A stretch of DNA of 64,000 nucleotides from Vibrio superstes (GCF_003569005.1 NZ_BCUR01000001.1:873893-937892), one strand, 5' to 3'; numbered from the stretch's first letter, positions 17,004 to 26,562 are shown. Numbers and translations are program-made. The notes: generated by a model from the letters alone, not told the origin.

Positions 17004-17879
17004 CTAAAACAGTCCGGCAAGCTTGTTTTCTACGACAGGGGTGATGTTCAATCCAATCATAAAATCAGGACGTGTCTTCTCATCTTTCTCAATGTAGTAG
17101 TTCGCTTCTAGACCTATCTTCCAAGGCCTGCTACCCATGATCACAGTTTTACTGACCTGAAAGTTCAAAGGGATCTCAGCTTGATCAGTATTCCAGTCGT
17201 AGGTCATTGTCGGCGAGGATGCGATAGTCCAGCCATTGCCGAGCAATTCTACCCAGCCAATCTGCACAGAGGTGCGATTAATATCGTCAATGACATGCTC
17301 ACCATTTATCTTGTCAGAACTATTAGAAACACCCCATAGGTGATTAGGGAAGAAGATAAAGATACGTTCTTTACTTACCTTACCTAACAGCATCTCAGGG
17401 CCCACAGCAAACTGCTCTGAACTAAAACCACTACTGCCTGTAGGTAATTGCGCGATAAGACCAAAGGCGGTGATGTTGCCTGGCGCAGCTTTTGGTGCAT
17501 AGGCAAGATCGAATGAGATGTCACCAAAGCCTGAGTCGTCCCTGTTCAAGTTGCCCACATCGTTGTTGATGACATATGGCAGTGCAGGACGGAAGATGAC
17601 CTTGTCGCCGTTATCCATAGGGAATGGCAGTGCGGGTTGGAACAAGATAGTTGAGCTATCTCCGCCACCCTCATAACCAGAATAATACTGAAACTTAAAA
17701 TTCAGGCTCGCTAACGCAGTGTTTGGATTGGCTAACTCTTTAGCTGCCTTATCCGCTAATGCTTTTTTGTCGGTATCTTGTTCGCTACTCAATGCAGGAA
17801 GCGCAAACAGTGTTGAAAGTAGGGCGACTGAAGTGGCGGCTTTTTTGAAGGATATCGGCATAGTATGACTCACTTGCAA
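17004..17879 (-). CDS. Outer-membrane protein of the phenol-degradation MetA-like (transporter-barrel) type
   Basis: 291 residues from the first ATG, or 285 from the ATG at 17861, which gives a better signal peptide (MPISFKKAATSVALL...LPALSS). The mature part is rich in alternating aromatic/polar strands (FKFQYYSGYEGGG, IFRPALPYVIN, FGDISFDLAYAP, FGLIAQLPTGSSGF) and ends in a phenylalanine, as expected of an outer-membrane beta barrel. Resembles proteins annotated 'transporter' or MetA-like; the substrate cannot be read from sequence. It is divergent from the SMP-30 gene with about 180 bases between. Confidence 0.65.
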   Translation of the reverse strand: MQVSHTMPISFKKAATSVALLSTLFALPALSSEQDTDKKALADKAAKELANPNTALASLNFKFQYYSGYEGGGDSSTILFQPALPFPMDNGDKVIFRPALPYVINNDVGNLNRDDSGFGDISFDLAYAPKAAPGNITAFGLIAQLPTGSSGFSSEQFAVGPEMLLGKVSKERIFIFFPNHLWGVSNSSDKINGEHVIDDINRTSVQIGWVELLGNGWTIASSPTMTYDWNTDQAEIPLNFQVSKTVIMGSRPWKIGLEANYYIEKDEKTRPDFMIGLNITPVVENKLAGLF

Positions 17880-18062
17880 ACGGGTTAGATTGTTCGAATT
17901 GCGCGCATTTTAACCTTTGAGGTTTATTATGATGTCCAATTTGCGCCACGCTTAAATCGAGTTAGTTTGTAAGAAAATAAATAACTGCGAGCCGTCTATC
18001 GGCATTTTTCACTTGTTTATGGTTTCCTCTATCCCACTATAAAAATGAAAAGCTAGGAAGTT

Positions 18063-18923
18063 ATGAGCACGGTTTCTGCACTGCAGCATACCCCTTGTGG
18101 TTTAGGGGAGGGGATTCTTTGGCACCCTGAACGTCAACAAATGTTTTGGATCGATATTATTGAGCATCGATTGTTGTCACTTAAGGGTGAAGAAATTGTT
18201 GATACCCCACTAGAGCGAACCCCTTCAGCTCTTGGGTGGGTTGATAAAAACAGTTTGCTTCTAGCCGATGAGGTAGGTCTTCATTTGCTGGAAATTGAAC
18301 AACAGTCGCTTAAGCTTGTTGTTGGTTTTGAACATGACCCATTGACGCACCGCAGCAACGATGGACGCGCAGATCCTTGGGGCGGCTTTTGGATAAGTAC
18401 GATGCATCGCGATGCCATTGAGGGAGAAGCGGCGTTTTATCGCTACTTTCAGGGCAAGCTTACTAAGGTTATTTCAAATATCACGATACCTAATGGCTGC
18501 TGCTTCTCTGCGGATAAACAGTGGGTCTATTTTACGAATTCTCCTACGGCGCAGATAATGAGGATGAAGCTAGATAAAGACACAGGTTGGCCTATCGCTG
18601 AGCCGGAGCTGTTCATCGACCATTCAGATAACTTCAGAGAGCCTGATGGGGCAATTGTGGCTGATAATGGCGACATGATTAGTGCGCATTGGGGTGCTGG
18701 AGAGCTAGTACGTTATTCTGCAGAGGGTGAGATTGTTGAACGTTATCCTGTTCCCGTTAAACAACCCACTTGTCCTGCATTTGGTGGAGAGAACTTAGAT
18801 ACGCTATTTGTGACCTCAGCTAAAGTTGGTATTGAAGAGCGCTCTGTAAATGAAGGCCAAACACTGGTACTAACCGGAGTGGGTAAAGGCATTGCTGAGC
18901 CTGCAGTGAAGCTATCGCTATAG
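18063..18923 (+). CDS. SMP-30/gluconolactonase/LRE family protein
   Basis: 286 residues, cytoplasmic. Six-bladed beta-propeller family; metal-site motifs are seen: the N-terminal GEGILWHPERQQMFWIDI (Glu ligand), the HRSNDGRADPWGGFWISTM loop with Asn/Asp, IPNGCCFSADKQWVYFTNS (Asn ligand) and REPDGAIVADNGD (Asp ligand). These are the residues that bind the divalent cation in lactonases of this family, so hydrolysis of a sugar lactone is likely. No sugar dehydrogenase or transporter is adjacent to define the pathway. Confidence 0.85.
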   Translation: MSTVSALQHTPCGLGEGILWHPERQQMFWIDIIEHRLLSLKGEEIVDTPLERTPSALGWVDKNSLLLADEVGLHLLEIEQQSLKLVVGFEHDPLTHRSNDGRADPWGGFWISTMHRDAIEGEAAFYRYFQGKLTKVISNITIPNGCCFSADKQWVYFTNSPTAQIMRMKLDKDTGWPIAEPELFIDHSDNFREPDGAIVADNGDMISAHWGAGELVRYSAEGEIVERYPVPVKQPTCPAFGGENLDTLFVTSAKVGIEERSVNEGQTLVLTGVGKGIAEPAVKLSL

Positions 18924-18943
18924 GGTTATAAAACCGATTTTCA

Positions 18944-18969
18944 GAGGCCTGAGAGTAGCACCAGGCCTC
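18944..18969. terminator. Candidate bidirectional terminator
   Basis: GAGGCCTG and CAGGCCTC pair across 10 bases between the convergent SMP-30 and AhpD-like genes. T/A-rich tracts flank both sides but are interrupted. Confidence 0.55.
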
Positions 18970-18984
18970 GATTTCCCTTCTCTA

Positions 18985-19431
18985 CTATTTGTATACCGTC
19001 AACTCATTAGCATGCGTTGCAACACCTAAGCGATTCCAAGCATTCATCATGGTACAAAGAACGATGAGTTGAGCAACGTCGTCTTCTGAAAAGTATTGCT
19101 CTAACGCTTTATAGGTGTCATCGGTAATCCCCTGCGCATAGATATGAACCATCTCTTCAACCAAAGCTAATACGGCTCTTTCTTGATCGGTAAATAGCTT
19201 CGATTCCTTCCACACTGACAATGCAAAGATACGTTCTTGTGTCTCTCCATGTTGCAGAGCCCCTTTTGTGTGAACGTGTATGCAGTAGGCACAACCGTTG
19301 ATCTGAGAGGTACGAACGCGCACTAATTCTTCAATTATCGGATCAATCCCACACTGTTTGAGGTAAGCCTCTATAGCAAAAAACGCTTTGTAGGCTGCAG
19401 GTTGAGTTTTATAGATATTTACTCTAGACAT
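18985..19431 (-). CDS. Carboxymuconolactone decarboxylase / AhpD-like protein
   Basis: 148 residues. The all-helical AhpD fold carries the redox motif QINGCAYCIHVH (CxxC followed by His), as in AhpD-type alkylhydroperoxidases; a glutamate upstream (EELVRVRTSQ) fits the proton-relay position. Predicted cytoplasmic peroxide-reducing or related activity. It is a single gene, convergent with SMP-30 and divergent from the diguanylate cyclase. Confidence 0.88.
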   Translation of the reverse strand: MSRVNIYKTQPAAYKAFFAIEAYLKQCGIDPIIEELVRVRTSQINGCAYCIHVHTKGALQHGETQERIFALSVWKESKLFTDQERAVLALVEEMVHIYAQGITDDTYKALEQYFSEDDVAQLIVLCTMMNAWNRLGVATHANELTVYK

Positions 19432-19589
19432 AACTTCCTTATTATTCTCGATCTCTAGAGGCTAGTAGCCTCCTCGTATGTTCAATTCTAGTCTATTATA
19501 TGCAGTATCTAAGCTGTGCATAATTCATTGATACCAATAAGAAATATTATCTTTTCATTCACGTAATAAATAAGGGTACTCAGTTCTAA

Positions 19590-21158
19590 ATGTCATTATC
19601 GAAGAAAATTCTTTGTATTTTATTACCTGTGTTGATTGCGATGGTCGTTGTCAGTTTTTTTGCGTTGTGGCGATATGTCCTTCCTGTTTTTGTGCAATTG
19701 GAACGTGAAGATGCGATAACAAACTTTGAGCGTGTTGCTGCTCGTTTTCAGGAAGATATCGAAGATTTGGACTTGCAAAATAAAGACTGGGGCGCTTGGG
19801 ACGCTACTTATTCCTTCATTCAAGGAGAGAATCCCGACTATATCGCTGGTAATTTGGGTGTAAATTCATTTAGAAATGGTCAGTTTGATTTCTTGTTCTA
19901 CTTTGATGAGGCTCAGCATCTGTATTGGCATGGCATTTATGATCAAAACGAGGATATGCTGGTTTATGACGCTGCCTTTGTTCAAGAGGTTGTTGACCGA
20001 CTGGAGCACAAACTCGGTGAACAAAGGTTAAATCTATTTAGTCGTGATACCCATTACATGGGGTTTGTGCTTTTAGAAGGTAAGCCCATCGTTTACTCAA
20101 TCCGTCCCATTTTAACCTCGAGAGAAGAGGGGCCTTCCAAAGGGTTTTTGTTGCGTGGACGCTATATTGATACCAATTTGATCGCTGATTTTATCCGGCA
20201 GACTCATGTGCGCTTTGAGATAAAACCTGTAGAGGGCTCCTTGGCGACAGGTCACACTGAGTTGATGGTGAAGGAATTGAATGAAGATACCTTGGTGGTT
20301 TCTCGTTATGTATACAGCTACGGTGTCCCTATTATGTTGGTGGAGTCCTACTTTCCTCGAAACATTAGCCTTCAGGGCAAGGTGGCTATTCAAACCGCTT
20401 TATTTACGAGTATCTTGCTCGGTTCTCTGATGCTGGTGGCGCTTTGGTTCACCCTGCGAAAGATCGTGCTAGAGCCGGTCAGTCGTCTGACTGATAATGC
20501 CTCTGCCATTACAGAAACGAAGGACTATAAGCAACGTACGGAGATCATGTCATCAGATGAGATTGGAGAGCTATCGCGGCAGTTGAACAACATGCTAGAT
20601 GTAATTGAGAACCGAGAAGCGAGCTTGGAGCATGTGCTTGATAAGTTGAAAACCTTGTCAATGACGGATTCTTTGACCCAAATTCCTAATCGTCTAAAAT
20701 TTGATTCTGTTTCTGAATTGGAATGGCGCAGGATGCTACGTGAAAATCAGCCTCTTTCAATCATCATGTGTGACGCCGATTACTTTAAACAATATAACGA
20801 CCACTATGGACATGTAGAGGGTGATGAGTGCTTGGTAGCTATAGCCAAAGTGCTTTATGAGAGCGTGGCACGCCCTGCCGATTTGGTGGCCCGCTATGGC
20901 GGGGAAGAATTTGTGATTCTTTTGCCCAGCACTGATGTAGAGGGTGCGAGATATCTTGCTCAAACCATCCTCGAAAAAATATCTTCGCTACAAATCCCCC
21001 ATGAGAAAAGTCAGGTGTCGCCCCATGTGACGGTAAGTGCTGGTATTGCGAGCGCTGTGCCAAGCTCAGAGAACTCACTTCGACAGTTGATTCTAGATGC
21101 GGACAAAGCCTTGTATCAGGCCAAGAAGAACGGTCGCAATACGTTAGCGACCAATTAA
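19590..21158 (+). CDS. Diguanylate cyclase with CHASE4 sensor and HAMP
   Basis: 522 residues. Membrane helix about 8-30, periplasmic CHASE4 domain (about 35-265) with the family motif NKDWGAWDATYSF, second helix about 268-290, HAMP (about 290-345), short coiled coil and a GGDEF domain (about 350-520). The active site is GGEEF at 437-441 and the inhibitory I-site RPAD is at 428-431, so it should be an active, product-inhibited c-di-GMP synthase. It may feed c-di-GMP to effectors such as LapD, but nothing in the sequence ties it to one. Confidence 0.93.
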   Translation: MSLSKKILCILLPVLIAMVVVSFFALWRYVLPVFVQLEREDAITNFERVAARFQEDIEDLDLQNKDWGAWDATYSFIQGENPDYIAGNLGVNSFRNGQFDFLFYFDEAQHLYWHGIYDQNEDMLVYDAAFVQEVVDRLEHKLGEQRLNLFSRDTHYMGFVLLEGKPIVYSIRPILTSREEGPSKGFLLRGRYIDTNLIADFIRQTHVRFEIKPVEGSLATGHTELMVKELNEDTLVVSRYVYSYGVPIMLVESYFPRNISLQGKVAIQTALFTSILLGSLMLVALWFTLRKIVLEPVSRLTDNASAITETKDYKQRTEIMSSDEIGELSRQLNNMLDVIENREASLEHVLDKLKTLSMTDSLTQIPNRLKFDSVSELEWRRMLRENQPLSIIMCDADYFKQYNDHYGHVEGDECLVAIAKVLYESVARPADLVARYGGEEFVILLPSTDVEGARYLAQTILEKISSLQIPHEKSQVSPHVTVSAGIASAVPSSENSLRQLILDADKALYQAKKNGRNTLATN

Positions 21159-21163
21159 TACCA

Positions 21164-22378
21164 CTATTTTTCTTCCAATAGAGCCTTATCTTGCAGGCTT
21201 TTCTTCAGCACTGAACACAGCAATACAGCACCCATACTAGCTCCAATGCACAAGTAAAGAGCCCCAAGCTCCATCTGATTCGTCACCCAATTACCCACTA
21301 GGTAGCTTCCAAAAAAGCCTGCAATACACATCTGCACCGATCCAGAAAGTGCTGAAACTGAACCTGCATCTTTTTTGTGCGGCTGTAGCAGTAGCGTGAT
21401 TGACAGTGGAAAAGAAAGACCTTGTGCCACGGTAAGCCAGGTAAATGCCCAGACTAGATTGAATACTGTAAACGGAGTAACGAGTAGCCAAAGCCCGGCA
21501 AAGAAGAATAATCCAATGCTCAGTGCGAGCAGCTGAAAGGTGCTGTATCGCTTATTAAGCATGTTGAGCAATAGACTGCCACCTAGCAGGCCAGCCGAGG
21601 GTATGATCATTAGGGTACCGTAGTCGGCTGTACTCATTCCCATTTCTTGCTGCATCAAATAAGGCATGATGGATAGCGACACCACAGCTGCCAGATAGCT
21701 GAACCAGTTATAGGATGCAGAGCCAATAACTTGCGGGTTCTTAATGAGTTGTAAGTACTTACTAAGAACTGACGATGGTTTAAACTTTTGCTTAGCATAC
21801 GGCAAGGTTTCTGGCATCACAAACCAACCTATAACGAATGTAGCGCCGAGATAAACCAATACGAAAGCGAACACGGCATGCCAACTTAAATGGAAGGCCA
21901 CCCATCCTCCAAGCACAGGAGAGAGGATAGGCATGATTGATGCTGTCACAGATAAATAAGCCAAGGCTTTTGTTAATTGTCCACCGTCATAGCTGTCTCT
22001 AAGAACGCTCCGACCCAGTACTGAAGCACTACCCGCTCCTAGTCCCTGCAATAATCGACCGGCCTCAAGAGTGGTGATGCTATCGGAGAAGGCAAGACAG
22101 ATCACGGTGCCGATAAGATAGATAAATTGGCCTAATAGGAATACTGGTCTTCTACCAATGGCGTCTGATAAGGGACCATAAAAGAGTTGTGAGACACCAA
22201 AACCGACCAAGAATAGGGTAACGATCGACTGCAATTGAGATTTGTCCACCTGCAGGCTTTCGCTAATTAAAGGCAGTGACGGTAAGTAAATGCTCACCCC
22301 CATCTGTCCTGTAGCAATGATCATCATTGCCAAGACTAGTGGGCCCAGTTTCATCTTCGAAGAGTGTTTTAATTTCAT
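21164..22378 (-). CDS. Bcr/CflA-family multidrug efflux transporter (MFS, DHA1)
   Basis: 404 residues with 12 predicted membrane helices. Family motifs: MGVSIYLPSLPLISESL in helix 1, the MFS motif A LFYGPLSDAIGRRPVFLLG, and GRLLQGLGAGSASVLGRSVLRD with antiporter motif C-like LSPVLGGWVAF. Proton-driven drug export across the inner membrane is expected (Bcr, CflA, EmrD relatives). It is divergent from a LysR regulator with 78 bases between the start codons, a typical regulator-pump pair. Confidence 0.9.
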   Translation of the reverse strand: MKLKHSSKMKLGPLVLAMMIIATGQMGVSIYLPSLPLISESLQVDKSQLQSIVTLFLVGFGVSQLFYGPLSDAIGRRPVFLLGQFIYLIGTVICLAFSDSITTLEAGRLLQGLGAGSASVLGRSVLRDSYDGGQLTKALAYLSVTASIMPILSPVLGGWVAFHLSWHAVFAFVLVYLGATFVIGWFVMPETLPYAKQKFKPSSVLSKYLQLIKNPQVIGSASYNWFSYLAAVVSLSIMPYLMQQEMGMSTADYGTLMIIPSAGLLGGSLLLNMLNKRYSTFQLLALSIGLFFFAGLWLLVTPFTVFNLVWAFTWLTVAQGLSFPLSITLLLQPHKKDAGSVSALSGSVQMCIAGFFGSYLVGNWVTNQMELGALYLCIGASMGAVLLCSVLKKSLQDKALLEEK

Positions 22379-22456
22379 GTCGAATAGTTTAGATTGAAAT
22401 GTAGTGGATGATAATTACCCGATTAGGAATTAGATTGATTCCTGTAAGGATATAAT

Positions 22457-23347
22457 TTGGATTGGATTCAGAGCCTGAAAAGCTATGTGCTGGTGGTTGA
22501 GGAGGGGAGCTTTAATGGGGCCGCCAGACGACTTTCGACCACAAGCTCTGCGGTTAGCAAGCGCATACAATGGCTAGAAGATAGAATAGGTGTGCAGTTA
22601 TTGAAGCGCACCACCCGTTCGGTAACTCAGACAGAAGCGGGAGCATTGTTCTACGATAGAACCAAGCAGCTTCTCGACCAACTCCAGTCGGTAGTAGACG
22701 AAACTCGCTCAGTCAGCGAAAGCCCGAATGGGATGCTGAAGATTGGGGCGACCATTGCAGTAGGTTCGAAATTCTTAGTGCATTACCTTGATGGGTTCTT
22801 GAAGAAATACCCAGATATTCGAATTCAACTCATTACCACGTCGCCCGGACAGATGCCGGAAATGAGTCTAGATCTGTTTATCACCAGAGAGCTAGAACAT
22901 CTGAATTCACTGAGCTTCAAATCCAAACCATTATTTGAAGATCGCTTGGGTTTTTATGCTTCGCCGAAATACTTGCTCGAGCATGGCGAGCCGCAAGATA
23001 CCACTGAACTGCAACAGCATAATGTATTGATTTTTGGTGAGCAGCTTCATCGAGAGTTGAAATTAGCTGATGGGAAACGACTCTCTCTTAACGGAAATTT
23101 TGCTTCGACCAATCCGGAGGCGATGTTTCACGCGGCCAAGAGTGGGATGGGTATTTTGATTTCTAATGCCGTGATGATTCAACAAGAATTGATGCAGGGA
23201 AGCCTAGTTAAGATCCTCCCTGATGTTCAAGCAAAAGACACTATGGTGTACGCGTATTACCCTAAGCTTGATTATGAGCATACTCGTACCCGATTGTTTC
23301 TAGATTACTTGCAGCAACGTTTAGAAGAAGAGCAGAACGCTTCATAA
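22457..23347 (+). CDS. LysR-family transcriptional regulator, TTG start
   Basis: 296 residues. HTH about 1-60 (GSFNGAARRLSTTSSAVSKRIQWLEDRIG), effector domain about 90-290 of the CrgA-like group. The start codon is TTG at 22457, backed by AAGGA 6 bases upstream and by conservation beginning at DWIQSLKSYVLVVEEGSF; no ATG is available. It is divergent from the Bcr/CflA pump and probably regulates it. Confidence 0.9.
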   Translation: MDWIQSLKSYVLVVEEGSFNGAARRLSTTSSAVSKRIQWLEDRIGVQLLKRTTRSVTQTEAGALFYDRTKQLLDQLQSVVDETRSVSESPNGMLKIGATIAVGSKFLVHYLDGFLKKYPDIRIQLITTSPGQMPEMSLDLFITRELEHLNSLSFKSKPLFEDRLGFYASPKYLLEHGEPQDTTELQQHNVLIFGEQLHRELKLADGKRLSLNGNFASTNPEAMFHAAKSGMGILISNAVMIQQELMQGSLVKILPDVQAKDTMVYAYYPKLDYEHTRTRLFLDYLQQRLEEEQNAS

Positions 23348-23367
23348 GCTCTGCTCTTTGCTCAATA

Positions 23368-24459
23368 TTAGTGGGTATTTGCAACCGCTGCCTTGAACTC
23401 TTCTTTGTACGGCTGCAATTCGCGCCACCATGCATACTGAGCATGACTATTTGGCGACTCTACATCGACCATTTGGCCAAATAGTGGAGTGACCATTTGA
23501 ACCTGCTTACTGTTTGCATGGATAAGAGCGCGCTCAAGTGGCTCAAACCAATCATGTAAAGCAAGATCGAAGGTAGAGTTATGGATAGGCAGCATGGCCT
23601 TGCCTCTTAGGTCTATGTGCGCCTGAACGCTTTGCTCTGGGGTCATGTGAATATCACTCCAGGCATCGTTGTAGGCACCCGTTTCCATCATGGTCAGATC
23701 AAAGGGTCCATATTTTTCTCCGATAGCCTTAAATCCAGAGAAGTAACCCGAGTCGCCACTGAAGAATAGTTTCGCTTGCTCGCCCTTAATTACCCAACTG
23801 GCCCACAAGGTTTGGTCTCTATCAAACAGGCTGCGACCAGAGAAATGTTGAGTCGGTGTCGCTGCGAAGGTAATTGAGCCTATGGTCTTTTCCTGCCACC
23901 AATCTAATTCTGTGATTTTTTCTTGTGGAACGCCCCAGCTTTGCAAGATTTTGCCAATACGCAGCGGAACCAAAAAGTGTTGGACCTTGGTATGTATCGA
24001 TTTGATGACGTTTTTGTCTAGGTGATCGTAGTGATCATGACTGATGACAACCATATCAATAGCAGGAAGCGCTTCAACAGAGATAGCCGCAGGTTGGAAA
24101 CGCTTTGGGCCAGCCCACTGCACGGGTGATGCTCGATCACTAAATACGGGATCAGTGAGAATAGTTTTACCATCTAAACGAATGAGCATACTGCTATGAC
24201 CTAGACGTGCAACTGCAGGGTTAGTGGTATTCTCAATCTCCTCTCGGGATAGGGGAACACTTGGTAAAGCCTGTTGCGGAGTTGGGTGTTCACGATCTGC
24301 AGTAACATAGGATTTAATGATGCCGTAAAGATCACCAAAACCGCTTTTGTATTCGATCTCGCTGTTTTGAAACTTACCGTTTTTCTCAACGGATGAAAAT
24401 TCAGCTGCGTTGATGGTTGTTGCAGACATAAGCAGTGCTCCCAATACAAATCGTTTCAT
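23368..24459 (-). CDS. Periplasmic MBL-fold metallo-hydrolase (RomA / NAPE-PLD-like)
   Basis: 363 residues with a signal peptide (about 1-18, ending INA). The metallo-beta-lactamase core has SHDHYDHLD (zinc site), the central FSGDSGYFSGF and the late PIHNSTFDLALHDW. This matches the Lactamase_B_2 group that includes RomA and N-acyl phosphatidylethanolamine phospholipase D. Substrate unknown. Its promoter region carries a near-perfect 25-bp palindrome and a divergent TetR gene, so it is probably repressed by that TetR. Confidence 0.87.
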   Translation of the reverse strand: MKRFVLGALLMSATTINAAEFSSVEKNGKFQNSEIEYKSGFGDLYGIIKSYVTADREHPTPQQALPSVPLSREEIENTTNPAVARLGHSSMLIRLDGKTILTDPVFSDRASPVQWAGPKRFQPAAISVEALPAIDMVVISHDHYDHLDKNVIKSIHTKVQHFLVPLRIGKILQSWGVPQEKITELDWWQEKTIGSITFAATPTQHFSGRSLFDRDQTLWASWVIKGEQAKLFFSGDSGYFSGFKAIGEKYGPFDLTMMETGAYNDAWSDIHMTPEQSVQAHIDLRGKAMLPIHNSTFDLALHDWFEPLERALIHANSKQVQMVTPLFGQMVDVESPNSHAQYAWWRELQPYKEEFKAAVANTH

Positions 24460-24475
24460 GTAAATGCCATAGCAA

Positions 24476-24500
24476 TGTAAACTATACGGTGTAGTTTACA
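24476..24500. promoter_or_regulatory. Palindromic operator between the metallo-hydrolase and TetR genes
   Basis: TGTAAACTA and TAGTTTACA form 9-bp perfect arms around TACGGTG, in which A-T and C-G also pair. The site is 17 bases upstream of the metallo-hydrolase ATG and 82 upstream of tetR. It is the obvious binding site for the adjacent TetR dimer. Confidence 0.75.
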
Positions 24501-24581
24501 TGCGGAGCTTTAAAAGTAAACTGCTTAGTGTAAAATAAAGTGATGGTTTTTCCTCCACTGTAAATAAGACTCTGACAAATA

Positions 24582-25190
24582 ATGAAAAAAACACGTAGTG
24601 AATTAAAGCGTGAAGCGATCCTTACCGCGGCAAAGCAATCCTTTCTTGAGTTTGGCGTTAAGAACACCAGCATGGATAAGCTTGCTAGCCTTGCGAATGT
24701 GTCTAAGCGCACCGTATACAATCACTTCAGCTCTAAAGAAGCATTGGTGATAGAGCTGGTGGGCATTATGTGGCGAGAAGCGGTCCAAGAGATTAACCTG
24801 GATTATCAGCCAGATATGCCGTTGGAAGAGCAGTTAGAAAAAGTGTTACTGGCAGAAATTGAGGCGAGTTGCGCGCCTGATTACATAGAGTTGGCTCGTG
24901 TTGCTATCGGCCATTATTTTTATTCTCCTGCAGAGCTGCAATTGCAGGTGGCAAAGTTTTCCAAAGAAGATACCGCGATCGCTGTTTGGGCAAAGCAAGG
25001 GATGGCAGATGGTAAACTGAAGGAGTGTGAGGTTAGCTTATTTACTGAGCAAGCCTATGCATTGATAAAAGGATATTATTTCTGGCCGTTGTTAGTAGGA
25101 ATGAGAGATTTCCCTACACAAGAAGAAAAGTGTTTACATGCGCAGCGTAGTGCTGAATTATTGTTAAGTCATTATAAATTAGTGTGTTAG
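24582..25190 (+). CDS. TetR-family transcriptional regulator
   Basis: 202 residues. N-terminal HTH (about 10-55: ILTAAKQSFLEFGVKNTSMDKLASLANVSKRTVYNHFSSKEAL), then a helical ligand domain with a C-terminal AefR-like segment (SLFTEQAYALIKGYYFWPLLVGM). It is divergent from the metallo-hydrolase with a strong palindrome in between, so it most likely represses that gene and itself. The inducer is unknown. Confidence 0.92.
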   Translation: MKKTRSELKREAILTAAKQSFLEFGVKNTSMDKLASLANVSKRTVYNHFSSKEALVIELVGIMWREAVQEINLDYQPDMPLEEQLEKVLLAEIEASCAPDYIELARVAIGHYFYSPAELQLQVAKFSKEDTAIAVWAKQGMADGKLKECEVSLFTEQAYALIKGYYFWPLLVGMRDFPTQEEKCLHAQRSAELLLSHYKLVC

Positions 25191-25229
25191 AGAGTGTATT
25201 CAGCTTCTTAAATACTCCCTAGCAACGGG

Positions 25230-25247
25230 TGTAACTCATAGTGTACA
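25230..25247. promoter_or_regulatory. Candidate TyrR box upstream of aroG
   Basis: TGTAAC-N6-TGTACA matches the TyrR consensus TGTAAA-N6-TTTACA at 10 of 12 positions, including the essential G and C. It is about 185 bases before aroG, a gene under TyrR or Trp control in enterics. TyrR control here is inference. Confidence 0.4.
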
Positions 25248-25429
25248 CCTTGCGTAAAATTTATATATTGTCGAAATATTGCTTTTTAATTAAAAAAGTG
25301 ATTGAAACTCGTTTTCTTCTTAGTTAAGTTGCATGGACACAAGCAAAACAGATGCCGTTACTGCACTGCATAAATTTAGAATGCCAAGTGCTTATTCTGT
25401 AAGCGGTAAGAATTTAAGGATAATCTACT

Positions 25430-26482
25430 ATGTACCAAACCGATGACGTTCGCATCACCAGAGTAAAAGAACTACTACCGCCAATTGCTATTTTGGAACG
25501 CTTTCCAGCAACGGAAACTGCAGCTGCGACCACATATAATTCACGAAAAGCGATTCACGACATTCTAAATGACCAAGATGACCGTTTATTGGTTATCGTC
25601 GGCCCTTGTTCGATTCACGATACAGAGGCGGCACTCGAGTATGGTAAGCGTCTTAAAGTTCTTCGTGATGAGTTAGGTGATCGTCTAGAAGTCGTTATGC
25701 GTGTTTACTTTGAAAAGCCTCGTACTACGGTTGGCTGGAAAGGCTTAATCAACGACCCGTACCTAGACGATACGTTCAAGCTTAACGATGGCCTAAGAAT
25801 GGGCCGTAAGCTGCTTCTAGACCTAACTGATATGGGCCTACCGACGGCAGGTGAGTTTCTAGACATGATCACACCTCAATATGTGGGTGATTTGATCAGT
25901 TGGGGCGCGATCGGTGCTCGTACTACAGAATCTCAGGTTCACCGTGAGCTGGCGTCAGGCGTATCTTGCCCAGTTGGCTTCAAAAACGGTACTGATGGCA
26001 ACATCAAGATTGCGTCAGATGCGATTCGTAGTGCTGAGGCATCTCATCACTTCCTATCGGTAACTAAATATGGCCATTCTGCAATTGTGGAAACAGGTGG
26101 TAACCCGGACTGTCATATCATTCTTCGTGGAGGCAAAGAGCCAAACTACAGCGCTGAGCACGTTGCTGATATTAAGCAACAGCTAGAAGCCTCTAAGCTA
26201 CGTCAAAAGGTGATGATTGATTTCAGCCATGCGAACAGCAGTAAGCAATACCAGCGTCAAATCAACGTCTCTGAAGACGTTTCAGCGCAACTAGCGAACG
26301 GTGAGCAAGCTATCTTCGGTGTTATGATTGAGTCACACCTAGTTGAAGGCAGACAAGACCTAGTTGACGGCAAAGCACCAACATACGGACAGTCTATTAC
26401 TGATGCTTGTATTGGTTGGGAAGACACAGAGAAGGTACTGCACCAACTTGCAGACGCTGTGACGGCACGCCGCAACGCATAA
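25430..26482 (+). CDS. aroG: 3-deoxy-7-phosphoheptulonate synthase, AroG type
   Basis: 350 residues, the same length as E. coli AroG and very similar along its whole length (VVMRVYFEKPRTTVGWKGLI, GEFLDMITPQY, GAIGARTTESQVHRELASG, HIILRGGKEPNYS, VMIDFSHANSSK). First step of the shikimate pathway: phosphoenolpyruvate plus erythrose 4-phosphate to DAHP, metal-dependent. The family has Phe-, Tyr- and Trp-sensitive forms; similarity favours the Phe-sensitive AroG type. It stands alone and ends at a strong terminator. Confidence 0.95.
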   Translation: MYQTDDVRITRVKELLPPIAILERFPATETAAATTYNSRKAIHDILNDQDDRLLVIVGPCSIHDTEAALEYGKRLKVLRDELGDRLEVVMRVYFEKPRTTVGWKGLINDPYLDDTFKLNDGLRMGRKLLLDLTDMGLPTAGEFLDMITPQYVGDLISWGAIGARTTESQVHRELASGVSCPVGFKNGTDGNIKIASDAIRSAEASHHFLSVTKYGHSAIVETGGNPDCHIILRGGKEPNYSAEHVADIKQQLEASKLRQKVMIDFSHANSSKQYQRQINVSEDVSAQLANGEQAIFGVMIESHLVEGRQDLVDGKAPTYGQSITDACIGWEDTEKVLHQLADAVTARRNA

Positions 26483-26507
26483 GCTTCCTAACAGATTTGA
26501 ACTAAAT

Positions 26508-26540
26508 AAAACGCCCTGATGTGAATCAGGGCGTTTTTTA
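26508..26540. terminator. Rho-independent terminator after aroG
   Basis: A 13-bp stem (AAAACGCCCTGAT with ATCAGGGCGTTTT) and GTGA loop, followed by a T-run. It is symmetrical enough to serve the convergent small gene too. Confidence 0.92.
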
Positions 26541-26562
26541 TTGGTATTAGTTGTAGTTTTAA

